Shown: positions 8,284-16,452 of the stretch, in pieces
Layout of the letters: the number at the start of each line of letters is the position of its first letter
Position numbering within the stretch: the first letter of the stretch is position 1
From: Cardiobacterium valvarum
GTDB lineage: Bacteria > Pseudomonadota > Gammaproteobacteria > Cardiobacteriales > Cardiobacteriaceae
Reading direction: 5' to 3'
Assembly (NCBI RefSeq): GCF_900460955.1
Contig: NZ_UFUW01000001.1
Coordinates: forward strand, 2,588,501 to 2,652,500
Length of the DNA stretch: 64,000 nucleotides
Position numbers and translations under genes: made by a program
Notes under the pieces: model-generated
Databases searched by the model: none
Told to the model about the DNA's origin: nothing
The model's input: only the letters and a program-made list of their open reading frames with translations

Positions 8284-9828
8284 TCAGGCCTCCCCGTCGT
8301 CGCCGATTTTCAGCACACGGAAGCCGCCGTCCCAGTTGGCGGGCAGTGGTTGTCCGTCGGCGGCGGCAGTCTGGCGGATGGCGGCGGCGGCGCGACGCAG
8401 GCGCTCTTTGCCAATGTCGGCGATGGTCAGGTATCCCGCCTGGCCGGCGGCGGAGTGGCGCGGCGTCCGTTCCGCCAGTTGCACCATGATGAAGCGTCGG
8501 CTGCCGCCGTCGGCGTTGAGCTGCATCACCGCATGCGCCGTGGTCGCCGAGCCGGCAAAGAAGTCGAGGATGAGGCCGTCCTTGCCGACGTTGGTGTTGA
8601 TCAGGTAGCGCAAGAGCGACAGCGGCTTGGGGTAGAGTTTGTCGGAGAAGTTCGGGCTGAAGAGTTTGTCCAGCTCGCTGCTGGCGTTTTCGTTGGTGCC
8701 GACGCCGCAGTCCTGATTGAGCAGGTTCCAGGATTTTTCCGCTGCATAGGCCGCTTTTTCGTAAGAGGGCGAGAAGGCGCGGCTTTGGATGAAGACTTGC
8801 ACCCCGGCGCGGAGTTGCTGTTCCAGATAGGGCTGCGTCCACTTGAATTTGCCGCGCAGGTGTACCGGGCGGGTAAACACGCCGCCTTTGACGGTGGTTG
8901 CCTGTTCCAGCTCGATGTCATAGGCCTTGGTGCCGTACATGCCCGCCGGATAGACGCCGTCGGCCAGTTTGGTGCGGGTGAGGTAGGCGGGGAAGACCAG
9001 CCTGCCCACGGCATTGCTCTGGTTCATCAGGCCGTTGCTGCTTTTCGCCGCCTTTACCGTCCCCCACAGCGGCACGTCTTCTTTTTTCTGGTAGGCGAGG
9101 ATGTATTCGCAGGTTTTTTTGGTTTTCCGCGACAGGTTGGCCGGCGTCGTCGTTTTCTGCCAGCTGAAGAGTTCGATGAAGTTGGCGGCGCCGAAAATTT
9201 CGTCGGCGATGATTTTCAGGTTGGCCAGCTCTTTTTCGCTGATGGAGATGAAGATGACGCCGTCGTCCGCCAGCAAGGGGCGCGCCATTTTCAGGCGGCT
9301 GTACATCATCGACAGCCAGTTGGCGTGCAGGCGGCCATCATGCTCGTGGTCACTGCCCGCCTCGTCGCCGGTTTCGCTTGTCTGCTGCCGGGCGCGGCGG
9401 CGGTACACATGGTGGCTTTCGGCAAATTTATCCTTGTAGATAAAGTCGTTGCCGGTGTTGTAAGGCGGATCGATATAGATCATTTTCACCCGCCCGGCGT
9501 AATCCGCCTGCAAGAGTTTCAGCGCTTCCAGATTGTCGCCTTCGATAAAGAGGTTGTGCGTGTGCTCGAAATCCACGCTTTCCGCCGGACAGGGGCGCAG
9601 GCGGTGCGCGGGCGGCGTGTTGGCGGCAAGGATGGCGGCACGTTTGCCCGGCCAGTCCAGGCGATAACGTTCCTGCGGGCCTTCGGCCAGCGCCCCCGCC
9701 AGTTCCTGACGCAGCAGGTCGAAATCCACGACGGGCGCAGGCTTGCCGTGAGCGTCCCGACTTTCGCGGATGCAGTGGGGGAAGAGGGCGGCGATTTTCG
9801 CCAGCGCGCTGTTGTCGTGCCCCGTCAT
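8284..9828 (-). CDS. site-specific DNA adenine methyltransferase (beta class, type III Mod-like)
   Basis: A 514-residue DNA N6-adenine methyltransferase. The catalytic motif DPPYNTGNDF (about residue 150) precedes the SAM-binding motif DFFAGSATTAHAV (about residue 430), the order of the beta class; FIEGDNLEALKLLQ just before DPPY is typical of Mod subunits. Type III Mod proteins are usually 600-680 residues; this one stops soon after the GFRVLKI segment, so it lacks their C-terminal tail. Upstream cysS ends 30 bp away, and downstream a small nuclease candidate begins 1 bp after the stop. No type III Res gene is present, which favours a type II-like pair. Confidence 0.88.
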   Translation of the reverse strand: MTGHDNSALAKIAALFPHCIRESRDAHGKPAPVVDFDLLRQELAGALAEGPQERYRLDWPGKRAAILAANTPPAHRLRPCPAESVDFEHTHNLFIEGDNLEALKLLQADYAGRVKMIYIDPPYNTGNDFIYKDKFAESHHVYRRRARQQTSETGDEAGSDHEHDGRLHANWLSMMYSRLKMARPLLADDGVIFISISEKELANLKIIADEIFGAANFIELFSWQKTTTPANLSRKTKKTCEYILAYQKKEDVPLWGTVKAAKSSNGLMNQSNAVGRLVFPAYLTRTKLADGVYPAGMYGTKAYDIELEQATTVKGGVFTRPVHLRGKFKWTQPYLEQQLRAGVQVFIQSRAFSPSYEKAAYAAEKSWNLLNQDCGVGTNENASSELDKLFSPNFSDKLYPKPLSLLRYLINTNVGKDGLILDFFAGSATTAHAVMQLNADGGSRRFIMVQLAERTPRHSAAGQAGYLTIADIGKERLRRAAAAIRQTAAADGQPLPANWDGGFRVLKIGDDGEA

Positions 9829-9858
9829 TAACCGATACTTCCCTGGCGGCTGGCGGGG

Positions 9859-11214
9859 TTATTCATAGCACCACTCGGTACCGCCCGCCGTGTCTTTGAG
9901 GATGATGCCCTGGGCGGCGAGTTCGGCGCGGATGGCATCGGCACGGGCGTAGTCTTTTGCAGCCTTGGCAGCATTGCGCTCGGCGATACGGGCGGTAATC
10001 GTCGCTTCATCGAGGCTGCCTTCACCTTTGAGGAAGACGGCGGGGGCTTGTTGCAGGATGCCGAAACGGCCGCCGAGGGTTTTCAGCGTCGCGGCGAGGT
10101 GGGCATCGCCGCTGTTGATGCGGCGGGCGAGGTCGAAGAGGACGGCAAAGGCTTTCGGGGTGTTGATGTCGTCGTTCATCGCTTCTTCGAAGGCGGCGAC
10201 GGCGGCGGTATCCAGCGCGCCGTCCAGCGGCTGTTTATCGAGGGCGGTGTAAAGGCGGGTCAGCATTTTTTTCGCTTCAGCCAGGGCGGTATCGCTGTAA
10301 TTGAGCGGGCCGCGATAGTGGCTGCCGAGGATGAAGGTGCGCAGGGTTTCGCCGTCGTAGTGCTGGAGCACATCGCGCACGGTGAAGAAGTTGCCGAGCG
10401 ATTTGCTCATTTTCTCGTCGTTGATTTGCACGAAGCCGTTGTGCAGCCAGTAGTTGACGTGCCGGTGGCCGCAGGCGCCTTCGCTTTGCGCGATTTCGCA
10501 TTCGTGGTGCGGGAATTTGAGGTCCATGCCGCCGCCGTGGATGTCGAAGTGTTCGCCGAGCGCGGCGGCGCTCATCACCGAGCATTCGATGTGCCAGCCG
10601 GGGCGGCCTTGGCCCCAGGGGCTGTCCCAACTGGGTTCGCCGGGCTTTGTCGCTTTCCACAGCACGAAATCGAGCGGGTCGTTTTTCGCTTCGTTTACCG
10701 CGATGCGTTCGCCGGCGCGCAGGTCGTCCAGGCTGCGGTTGGCGAGCTTGCCGTAGCCGGGGAAGCTGCGCACGGCGTAGTACACGTCGCCGTTATCCGC
10801 CGCGTAGGCGTGGCCTTTTTTGATGAGCGTTTCAATCAGGGCAATCATGCCGGGCACGGCGTCGGTAGCGCGCGGCTCTTCGTCCGGCGGCAGGCAGCCC
10901 AGCGCCGCTTCGTCTTCGTGCATGGCGGCGGTAAAGCGCTCTGTAAGGGCGGCGATGGTTTCGCCGTTTTCGGCAGCGCGGGCGATGATTTTGTCGTCGA
11001 TGTCAGTGATGTTGCGCACGTAATGCAGTTCGTAGCCCAGTGCGCGCAGGTGGCGGGTGATGGTGTCGAAAACGACCATCACGCGCGCATGGCCGATGTG
11101 GCAGTAGTCGTACACGGTCATGCCGCAGACGTACATGCCGGTTTTGCCTGCATGCAGCGGGCGGAAGGGTTCTTTTTGCCGGCTCAGGCTGTTGTAAAAC
11201 TGCAAGGCGCTCAT
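9859..11214 (-). CDS. cysS: cysteinyl-tRNA synthetase
   Basis: Charges tRNA-Cys with cysteine in the cytoplasm. The 451 residues are near the family length. Class I signatures are CHIGHAR (HIGH) and KMSKSLGN (KMSKS). Zinc ligands are visible in [17 protein letters not shown] and [12 protein letters not shown]. The C-terminal DALR-like helical region is present. It is first in a probable minus-strand operon, followed by the methyltransferase, the nuclease candidate and hemW. An essential gene at the head of a restriction-modification operon could keep the pair transcribed constantly. Confidence 0.96.
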   Translation of the reverse strand: MSALQFYNSLSRQKEPFRPLHAGKTGMYVCGMTVYDYCHIGHARVMVVFDTITRHLRALGYELHYVRNITDIDDKIIARAAENGETIAALTERFTAAMHEDEAALGCLPPDEEPRATDAVPGMIALIETLIKKGHAYAADNGDVYYAVRSFPGYGKLANRSLDDLRAGERIAVNEAKNDPLDFVLWKATKPGEPSWDSPWGQGRPGWHIECSVMSAAALGEHFDIHGGGMDLKFPHHECEIAQSEGACGHRHVNYWLHNGFVQINDEKMSKSLGNFFTVRDVLQHYDGETLRTFILGSHYRGPLNYSDTALAEAKKMLTRLYTALDKQPLDGALDTAAVAAFEEAMNDDINTPKAFAVLFDLARRINSGDAHLAATLKTLGGRFGILQQAPAVFLKGEGSLDEATITARIAERNAAKAAKDYARADAIRAELAAQGIILKDTAGGTEWCYE

Positions 11215-11281
11215 GGGTTCTCCGGTGGGTCATCTCAAAAGTTTGTTAGTATAAACGCCCCTTGAAACCTAAGGAAAAACC

Positions 11282-11860
11282 ATGTCAAAACGGCTCCTCA
11301 GCCTCTCACTCTGCCTCGCTTTCGGCAGCGCCCTCGCCACACCGACCGCCATCATCCACACCACAAAAGGCGACATCACCGTCGAACTCGATGAAGATAA
11401 GGCTCCGGCCACCGTCGCCAATTTCCGCCGCTACGCTGAAGACAACTTTTATAACGGCACCATTTTCCACCGCGTTATCCCCGGCTTCATGATTCAGGGC
11501 GGCGGCCATACGGCTGACCTGCGTGAGAAGCCACCACGCGAGCCGATTGCCAACGAAGCGCACAACGGCCTGAAAAACGCGCGCGGTACCATCGCCATGG
11601 CGCGCACCAGCGATCCACATTCCGCCACCTCGCAGTTTTTCATCAACCTCGTGGATAACGACGCCCTGAACCCCGGCGGCGCGGACAGCTACGGCTATGC
11701 CGTCTTCGGCAAAGTCACCAGCGGCATGAACGTGGTGGACGCCATCGCCAAAGTGCCGACGGAAAAACGCCCGCCACACGCCAACGTCCCGGCAGAAACC
11801 ATCACCATCCAATCCGTTGAAATCCTTCCCGAAAAAACCAAAGAGGCCAAACAAAAATGA
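11282..11860 (+). CDS. ppiA: periplasmic peptidyl-prolyl cis-trans isomerase (cyclophilin)
   Basis: A 192-residue cyclophilin with an N-terminal signal peptide ([19 protein letters not shown], cleavage likely before TPTAI), so it acts in the periplasm on exported proteins. Core residues are [14 protein letters not shown], the catalytic Arg and Phe region, and [10 protein letters not shown]. The mature part ends in a Lys/Glu-rich tail. Its stop overlaps the ATG of a second cyclophilin without a signal peptide (ATGA at 11857), so the pair is translationally coupled. The two share a near-identical stretch [20 protein letters not shown], which suggests local duplication. The gene symbol is by analogy with E. 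coli. Confidence 0.9.
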   Translation: MSKRLLSLSLCLAFGSALATPTAIIHTTKGDITVELDEDKAPATVANFRRYAEDNFYNGTIFHRVIPGFMIQGGGHTADLREKPPREPIANEAHNGLKNARGTIAMARTSDPHSATSQFFINLVDNDALNPGGADSYGYAVFGKVTSGMNVVDAIAKVPTEKRPPHANVPAETITIQSVEILPEKTKEAKQK

Positions 11861-12348
11861 TCCGGTTCATCACCAATCACGGCAATATTGATATCGAACC
11901 CGACTTCGACAAAGCCCCTGTCACCGCGCAGAACTTCCAGCAATACGCGGAAGACGGCTTCTACAACGGCACCATCTTCCACCGCGTCATCCCCGGCTTC
12001 ATGATTCAGGGCGGCGGCATGGCAAGCGGCATGAAAGAAAAAGACACGCGCGAGCCGATTGCCAACGAAGCCGACAACGGCCTGAAAAACGCGCGCGGCA
12101 CCATCGCCATGGCGCGCACCAGCGACCCGCATTCCGCCTCGGCGCAATTCTTCATCAACCTCGTCGACAACCACTTCCTCAACCACACCAGCAAAACCAC
12201 CGCCGGTTGGGGTTACGCCGTCTTCGGCAAGGTCGTCGCCGGCATGGACATCGTCGATAAAATCGCCACGGTCAAAACCGGCCGCAGGGGAATGCACAAA
12301 GACGTGCCGCTGGAAGAAGTGGTGATTGAGAAGACGGAAGTTCTCTAA
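11857..12348 (+). CDS. ppiB: cytoplasmic peptidyl-prolyl cis-trans isomerase (cyclophilin)
   Basis: A 163-residue cyclophilin of the bacterial PpiB type with no signal peptide. The core has [34 protein letters not shown] and [19 protein letters not shown]. It begins inside the stop codon of the secreted paralogue, giving one secreted and one cytoplasmic foldase from a single message. A weak GGCGG/CCGCC hairpin follows its stop before lpxH. Confidence 0.93.
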   Translation: MIRFITNHGNIDIEPDFDKAPVTAQNFQQYAEDGFYNGTIFHRVIPGFMIQGGGMASGMKEKDTREPIANEADNGLKNARGTIAMARTSDPHSASAQFFINLVDNHFLNHTSKTTAGWGYAVFGKVVAGMDIVDKIATVKTGRRGMHKDVPLEEVVIEKTEVL

Positions 12349-12414
12349 ACCACGACCGACATAGGGCGGACCTCAGCCCGCCTCTATTTTATTGCTCACC
12401 CAACCGGAACTCCC

Positions 12415-13131
12415 GTGGCGGAATACTTCCTCGCCGACATCCACCTTAGTGCCGAACGGCCCGACATCACCGCCGCCTTCCGCGCCACCCTCGCCGCCCT
12501 CGCCCGCGACGCCGGCACCGTTTACATCCTGGGCGACCTCTTTGACTACTACCTCGGCGACGACCTCGCGAGCCCCCTGCAACAGGGCATCGCCGCCGCC
12601 CTCGCCGCCCTGCCCTGCCCCGTTTACTACCAGCACGGCAACCGCGACTTCCTCCTCGGCGACACCTACGCGTGCGCGGCCAACATGCACATCCTGCCCG
12701 AACGCCACCGCCTGAGCCTCGGCGGCAAAACCGTCCTCATCGAACACGGCGACCTGCTCTGCACCGATGATCACGGCTACCAGCGCCTGCGCCGCATCCT
12801 GCGCTGCCGCTGCCTGCAACGCCTCTACTACCGCCTGCCCGCGCGCTGGCGCCTCGCCATTGCCGAAAAACTGCGCGGGCAAAGCCGCAAGCGCACCCGC
12901 CGCAAAGCATCACGTATCACGGATACCAATCCCGCCACCATCCGCCGCATCCTGCAAGCACAACAGGCAGATATCCTCATCCACGGCCACACCCACCGTC
13001 CCGCCGTGCACCCGCTGGATGACGGCACAACTGTGTACGTCCTCGGCGACTGGCATCCGCATGGGCAAATCCTCTGCCACGACGCGGACGGCTTCCGCCT
13101 CATCGACAGCGCCAGCCTGCCGCCGTTATAG
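12415..13131 (+). CDS. lpxH: UDP-2,3-diacylglucosamine diphosphatase LpxH
   Basis: Fourth step of lipid A synthesis: removes UMP from UDP-2,3-diacylglucosamine to give lipid X, at the inner face of the inner membrane. The 238-residue protein has the calcineurin-like metallophosphatase set in order: ADIHLS, GDLFDYYLGDD, HGNRDFLLG, EHGDLLCTDD and HGHTHRPA. The start is GTG at 12415, with CCGGAAC nearby. Presence of LpxH supports a Gram-negative beta/gamma host. It follows ppiB by 66 bp. A dispersed repeat lies after its stop. Confidence 0.94.
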   Translation: MAEYFLADIHLSAERPDITAAFRATLAALARDAGTVYILGDLFDYYLGDDLASPLQQGIAAALAALPCPVYYQHGNRDFLLGDTYACAANMHILPERHRLSLGGKTVLIEHGDLLCTDDHGYQRLRRILRCRCLQRLYYRLPARWRLAIAEKLRGQSRKRTRRKASRITDTNPATIRRILQAQQADILIHGHTHRPAVHPLDDGTTVYVLGDWHPHGQILCHDADGFRLIDSASLPPL

Positions 13132-13153
13132 TCGTTTCAAATAGACCTGATTT

Positions 13154-13212
13154 TGCTTGACGAGCCCAGTACACGCCGCTTGGCGAGGTCAGGTTTTATC
13201 CCGCTTGGCGCG
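13154..13212. repeat. dispersed CCGCTTG(A/G)CG repeats, two copies
   Basis: TTGCTTGACGAGCCCAGTAC followed by GCCGCTTGGCGAGGTCAGG and TTTATCCCGCTTGGCGCG match the units of the 4213-4350 array. They lie after lpxH. Confidence 0.8.
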
Positions 13213-13302
13213 TACCGAACGCGAATCTCGCACAAAAAAGCCCCTCCCCTTTTTTATGGGGGAGGGGTTGGGGTGGGGGTTGGACAAAACCGCACAGCGA
13301 CA

Positions 13303-13362
13303 AAGCCCAGTATTTACGCCGTTTACTAGGCAAGTATTCAGGTTTTATCCCGCTTGGCGCGC
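13303..13362. repeat. dispersed repeat reaching into the 3' end of the PRTase-TRSP gene
   Basis: AAGCCCAGTATTTACGCCG and then GGTTTTATCCCGCTTGGCGC are copies of the same repeat family. The second copy overlaps the last codons of the gene ending at 13338 and encodes its tail RAKRDKT. Confidence 0.8.
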
Positions 13363-14438
13363 AAATGCAGCAGTCGCGCATCCAGCGTTGCAGCGGTTTC
13401 CCGTAACGCCGCGTTGGCGGGGTGTTCGTGGCAGATAAAAATGTGGTCGTAGGCGTCGGGCGTGGCGAGGTTGTAGAGGTAATAAGGCACGCCAGCGTCG
13501 TAGGGGTCGGCGAAACTGCGCTTGTGCGGCAGCGCGCCCCATGGGAGTGCGGGCGAGCGGCTGCTTGATTGCAGATACACATCCGCGCCGCTGCGCGCCG
13601 CGAGTTCGCGGGCGAAGACGGCAGGCGGATGGATAAATTCGCCGGTGCCGAGGACGAGGACGCGCGCGCCCGCGCCGATGTCGCCCGTCTCCGCCCAGAC
13701 GGCGGAATCCAGCCGCACCGCCTGGCGGATACCGAGGCGGCCAAAGCCGCTGTCGGCGATGGTAATGGGCGCTTCCTGTACGCTGGCAACGGGTGGCACG
13801 GTAGCGGTCGCTTCGTAGTGCCAGCGGCCGCGCAGCAGGCTGTGCCGCTGCACGTCGCGAGCGGCGGCAGGCGGGCTGAAATCGGTAAGCGAGAGCCAGT
13901 GCGTCGTGCGCAGAGCGGGCAGTTGCGGGCGCAGGGCGGATGCGAGGGCGCGGAAGGTGTTGCCGGTCGAGAGTTCGTCATCAATCAGCACCAGGCTTTG
14001 CGCGGCATTGAGCAGACCGCGTTCGGCAGGCAGGTGCAACCATTGCTGCGCGGCGTGGCTGTGGCTTTCTTCGAAGGGGCAGATGTCGGCACCTTTGACG
14101 CGCAAGCGGCTGGTGTGCAGGTAGAGCGCGGGCGTGGCCGAATGGGTGGCAAGCCAGGCTTCAAAGACGCCTTGCGCCAATGCGGTCGCCGTTTCCGCCA
14201 TGCCGATGAAGAGCACGGGGGCAGGCAGGTCGGCGGGCAGTTTCGCGGCAAGCAGGCGATGTACACGGACGAGGGTCGCGGTCGGCACCGGGATGTGTTT
14301 GCCCAGCACTTTGCTGACGAAGAGGAAGACGCGGCGCGGGTTGTCGCGGGCACCGAGGGCGAAAAGGTCGTCCGGCGGCAGGTCAGCATGGTCAATGTCG
14401 AGATGCAAGGTACCGTAGGGCAGGGTGTAGGCGGGCAT
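13338..14438 (-). CDS. phosphoribosyltransferase-TRSP two-domain protein of Ter stress loci
   Basis: A 366-residue cytoplasmic protein with two domains known from tellurium-resistance-related gene clusters. The N-terminal part (to about residue 190) is a phosphoribosyltransferase fold with the PRPP-binding motif SLVLIDDELSTGNTF. The C-terminal part (about 240-350) matches the TRSP domain, with VLVLGTGEFIHPPAVFA and the naming motif as LQSSSRSP. Published comparative work (Anantharaman, Iyer and Aravind, 2012) proposed that such proteins make a nucleoside-like metabolite; that is prediction. I start at 14438 because the longer ATG at 14468 lies in a TATAAT -10 box. It is divergent from terD. 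The C-terminal tail is encoded by a dispersed repeat. Confidence 0.82.
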   Translation of the reverse strand: MPAYTLPYGTLHLDIDHADLPPDDLFALGARDNPRRVFLFVSKVLGKHIPVPTATLVRVHRLLAAKLPADLPAPVLFIGMAETATALAQGVFEAWLATHSATPALYLHTSRLRVKGADICPFEESHSHAAQQWLHLPAERGLLNAAQSLVLIDDELSTGNTFRALASALRPQLPALRTTHWLSLTDFSPPAAARDVQRHSLLRGRWHYEATATVPPVASVQEAPITIADSGFGRLGIRQAVRLDSAVWAETGDIGAGARVLVLGTGEFIHPPAVFARELAARSGADVYLQSSSRSPALPWGALPHKRSFADPYDAGVPYYLYNLATPDAYDHIFICHEHPANAALRETAATLDARLLHLRAKRDKT

Positions 14439-14466
14439 GGCGGGGTAAGTGGTTAAAAATGCGCGC

Positions 14467-14494
14467 ATTATAAGCGGGGTAATGCTGGTACAAT
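14467..14494. promoter_or_regulatory. divergent -10 elements between the PRTase-TRSP gene and terD
   Basis: On the minus strand a perfect TATAAT (14472-14467) lies about 30 bp before the PRTase-TRSP ATG. On the plus strand TACAAT (14489-14494) lies about 47 bp before the terD ATG. The shared intergenic segment suggests joint regulation of the Ter locus. Confidence 0.6.
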
Positions 14495-14540
14495 CGCCCG
14501 CGCTTTCTTTCCATCAATCTTCCTCAATTAAGGAGTGCTT

Positions 14541-15119
14541 ATGGCAGTCAATCTGCAAAAAGGCCAGAAAATTTCTCTGGAAAAAGAAGCGGGCGGCACG
14601 CTCACCAGCGTCGTTATGGGTCTCGGCTGGGACGTCGCCAAGAAAAAGGGCCTATTCGGCTTTGGCCGTGAGCAGTCTATCGACCTCGACGCCTCCTGCT
14701 TCGTCTTCGATGACAACAACAACCCCCTCGATCTCGTTTATTTCGGCCAGCTGGCGAGCCGCGACGGCTCTATCCAGCACAGCGGCGACAACCGCACCGG
14801 CGAAGGCGACGGGGACGACGAACAAATCGCCGTCGCCCTAAACCGTATCCCGGCCAATATCAAAACCCTGGTCTTCACCGTCAGCAACTACACCGGGCAG
14901 AATTTCAGCCAGGTAGAAAACGCTTACTGCCGCCTGGTGGACGGGCAGACGGGCAAAGAAATCGCCCGCTACAACCTCTCCGCGCAAGGCAACCACACCG
15001 CGCAAATCATGGCGAAGCTGTACCGCCACAACGGCGAATGGAAAATGCACGCCATCGGCGAAAACAGCCAGGGCGCGACGCCGGATCTCATCCTGCCGAA
15101 AATCGTCCCCTACCTCTAA
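14541..15119 (+). CDS. terD: TerD-family protein
   Basis: A 192-residue TerD-domain protein. The family binds calcium through conserved acidic loops and is linked to tellurite, phage and DNA-damage stress. Visible hallmarks are NLQKGQKISLEKE at the start, GLGWDV, the acidic SIDLDASCFVFDDNNN segment, HSGDNRTGEGDGDDEQIAV and FSQVENAYCRLVD. The start ATG has AGGAG 6 bp upstream. It heads a four-gene set terD-vWA-terD-vWA. A hairpin at 15126-15148 separates it from the next gene and may reduce downstream expression. The exact Ter paralogue (D, E, Z) cannot be fixed by eye. Confidence 0.9.
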   Translation: MAVNLQKGQKISLEKEAGGTLTSVVMGLGWDVAKKKGLFGFGREQSIDLDASCFVFDDNNNPLDLVYFGQLASRDGSIQHSGDNRTGEGDGDDEQIAVALNRIPANIKTLVFTVSNYTGQNFSQVENAYCRLVDGQTGKEIARYNLSAQGNHTAQIMAKLYRHNGEWKMHAIGENSQGATPDLILPKIVPYL

Positions 15120-15125
15120 GCCCGC

Positions 15126-15148
15126 AAGGCAGCCCGCGTGGCTGCCTT
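15126..15148 (+). terminator. hairpin between terD and the first vWA gene, possible attenuator
   Basis: AAGGCAGCC, loop CGCGT, GGCTGCCTTT forms a stable stem followed by only three T residues. It lies 25 bp before the vWA gene, so it may be a partial terminator within the operon. Confidence 0.55.
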
Positions 15149-15173
15149 TCGCCCAACCCTATAAGGAAATCCC

Positions 15174-15809
15174 ATGCGACGCCTCCCCGTTTACCTCCTC
15201 GTTGATACCTCCGGCTCCATGCACGGCGAAGCCATTGAATCCGTACGCAACGGTCTGCAAGTTCTCGTCTCCGCCCTGCGTCAAGACCCCTACGCGCTGG
15301 AAACTGCCTATCTCTCCGTCATCACCTTCAATAACGACGCCAAACAGCTCACCCCACTCACCGAACTGATGAGCTTCCAGACACCCGATCTGCACGCCAG
15401 CGGCATGACCGCCCTCGGTGCCGCGCTGACCCTGTTGGCCGACTGCATCAACCGCGAAGTGGTGAAAGGCAGCGCCGAAGTTAAAGGCGACTGGAAACCC
15501 GTGGTTTTCCTCCTCTCTGACGGCGCGCCAACCGATGACCTGGAAAAAGGCATCACCGCCATCCGGGGCGTGAAAACCGGCACCTTCGTCGCCTGTGCCG
15601 CCGGCCCCAGTGCGGACACCGCCACCCTGAAACGCATCACCGAAACCGTCGTCTCGCTCGACACCGCCGACGCCACCTCCATCAAAAGCTTCTTCCAGTG
15701 GGTCAGCTCCTCCATCTCCGTTTCCAGCCAGAAAATCGAAAGCGGCAAAGAAGTCAGCGGGCTGGATGAATTGCCGCCGCCGCCCCCCGAACTCAACATC
15801 GTGCTGTAA
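15174..15809 (+). CDS. TerY-like von Willebrand factor A domain protein
   Basis: A 211-residue cytoplasmic vWA protein. The metal-ion-dependent adhesion site is complete: DTSGSMHGEAI near the N-terminus, the threonine in SGMTALGAAL, and the aspartate in LLSDGAPTDD. TerY-type vWA proteins act as metal-dependent scaffolds in Ter systems. The C-terminus ends LPPPPPELNIVL, nearly the same as the second vWA protein of this locus. The canonical TerY partners (PP2C phosphatase and kinase) are not in the window. The stop is 2 bp before the next terD. Confidence 0.9.
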   Translation: MRRLPVYLLVDTSGSMHGEAIESVRNGLQVLVSALRQDPYALETAYLSVITFNNDAKQLTPLTELMSFQTPDLHASGMTALGAALTLLADCINREVVKGSAEVKGDWKPVVFLLSDGAPTDDLEKGITAIRGVKTGTFVACAAGPSADTATLKRITETVVSLDTADATSIKSFFQWVSSSISVSSQKIESGKEVSGLDELPPPPPELNIVL

Positions 15810-15811
15810 AC

Positions 15812-16429
15812 ATGGCCATCAACCTGCAAAAAGGCCAGGGCGTCAGCCTGCGCAAAGAATCGGGCTACGACCTTTCCCGCCTCACCATCGGCCTCGGCTG
15901 GGATATCGCGCCCAGCAGCCCCGCTTACGACCTTGACGCCGTCGCCTTCCTGCTGGATGCAAACGGCAAAGTGCGCAACCTCGGCAAAACGGGCGCGAAC
16001 GGGCGGCCAACACTGGAAGGCGGCGACGTCGTCTTCTACAACTCACTCACCCACCCCAGCGGCAAAGTGCGTCTCTCCGGCGACAACCAGAGCGGCAGCA
16101 GCGCGGGTGATGACGCCGAGCAAATCGAAGTGGATCTAGACACCCTGCCAGACAGCTACCAGCAAATCCTCTTTGTCGTCGCCATCTACAAAGGCCACGA
16201 ACGCGGGCAGAGCTTCGCCGGCGTGCACCGCGCCTACATCCGCGCCCTGGACGGCAAAGGCCAGGAAATCTGCCGCTACGACATCGGACGCGACCCGACG
16301 AACCGCGCCTGTGCCATGACCTTCGCCGCCGTGAAGCGCAGCGCAAGCGGCTGGCACTTCAACGCCATCGGCGACTTCCACGACACCGACCGCTTCATCG
16401 ACCTGCTGAAACACTATCTGCCCTACTAA
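15812..16429 (+). CDS. TerD-family protein, second copy
   Basis: A 205-residue TerD-domain protein. It opens with NLQKGQGVSLRKESG, then GLGWDIA, YDLDAVAFLLDANGKV, RLSGDNQSGSSAGDDAEQIEV and FAGVHRAYIRALD, matching the first copy motif by motif but clearly diverged from it. It begins 2 bp after the preceding vWA gene and has no separate promoter in that gap, so it is cotranscribed. The acidic loops expected to bind calcium are retained. The repeated terD-vWA order suggests duplication of a pair, or two co-assembling pairs. Confidence 0.9.
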   Translation: MAINLQKGQGVSLRKESGYDLSRLTIGLGWDIAPSSPAYDLDAVAFLLDANGKVRNLGKTGANGRPTLEGGDVVFYNSLTHPSGKVRLSGDNQSGSSAGDDAEQIEVDLDTLPDSYQQILFVVAIYKGHERGQSFAGVHRAYIRALDGKGQEICRYDIGRDPTNRACAMTFAAVKRSASGWHFNAIGDFHDTDRFIDLLKHYLPY

Positions 16430-16452
16430 GCCGCCCCACAGGAACCCACACC

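Noticed and set aside
7704..9828. Complete type III restriction-modification system
   Set aside because: The Mod-like gene is present, but there is no helicase-nuclease Res gene; the neighbour is far too small.
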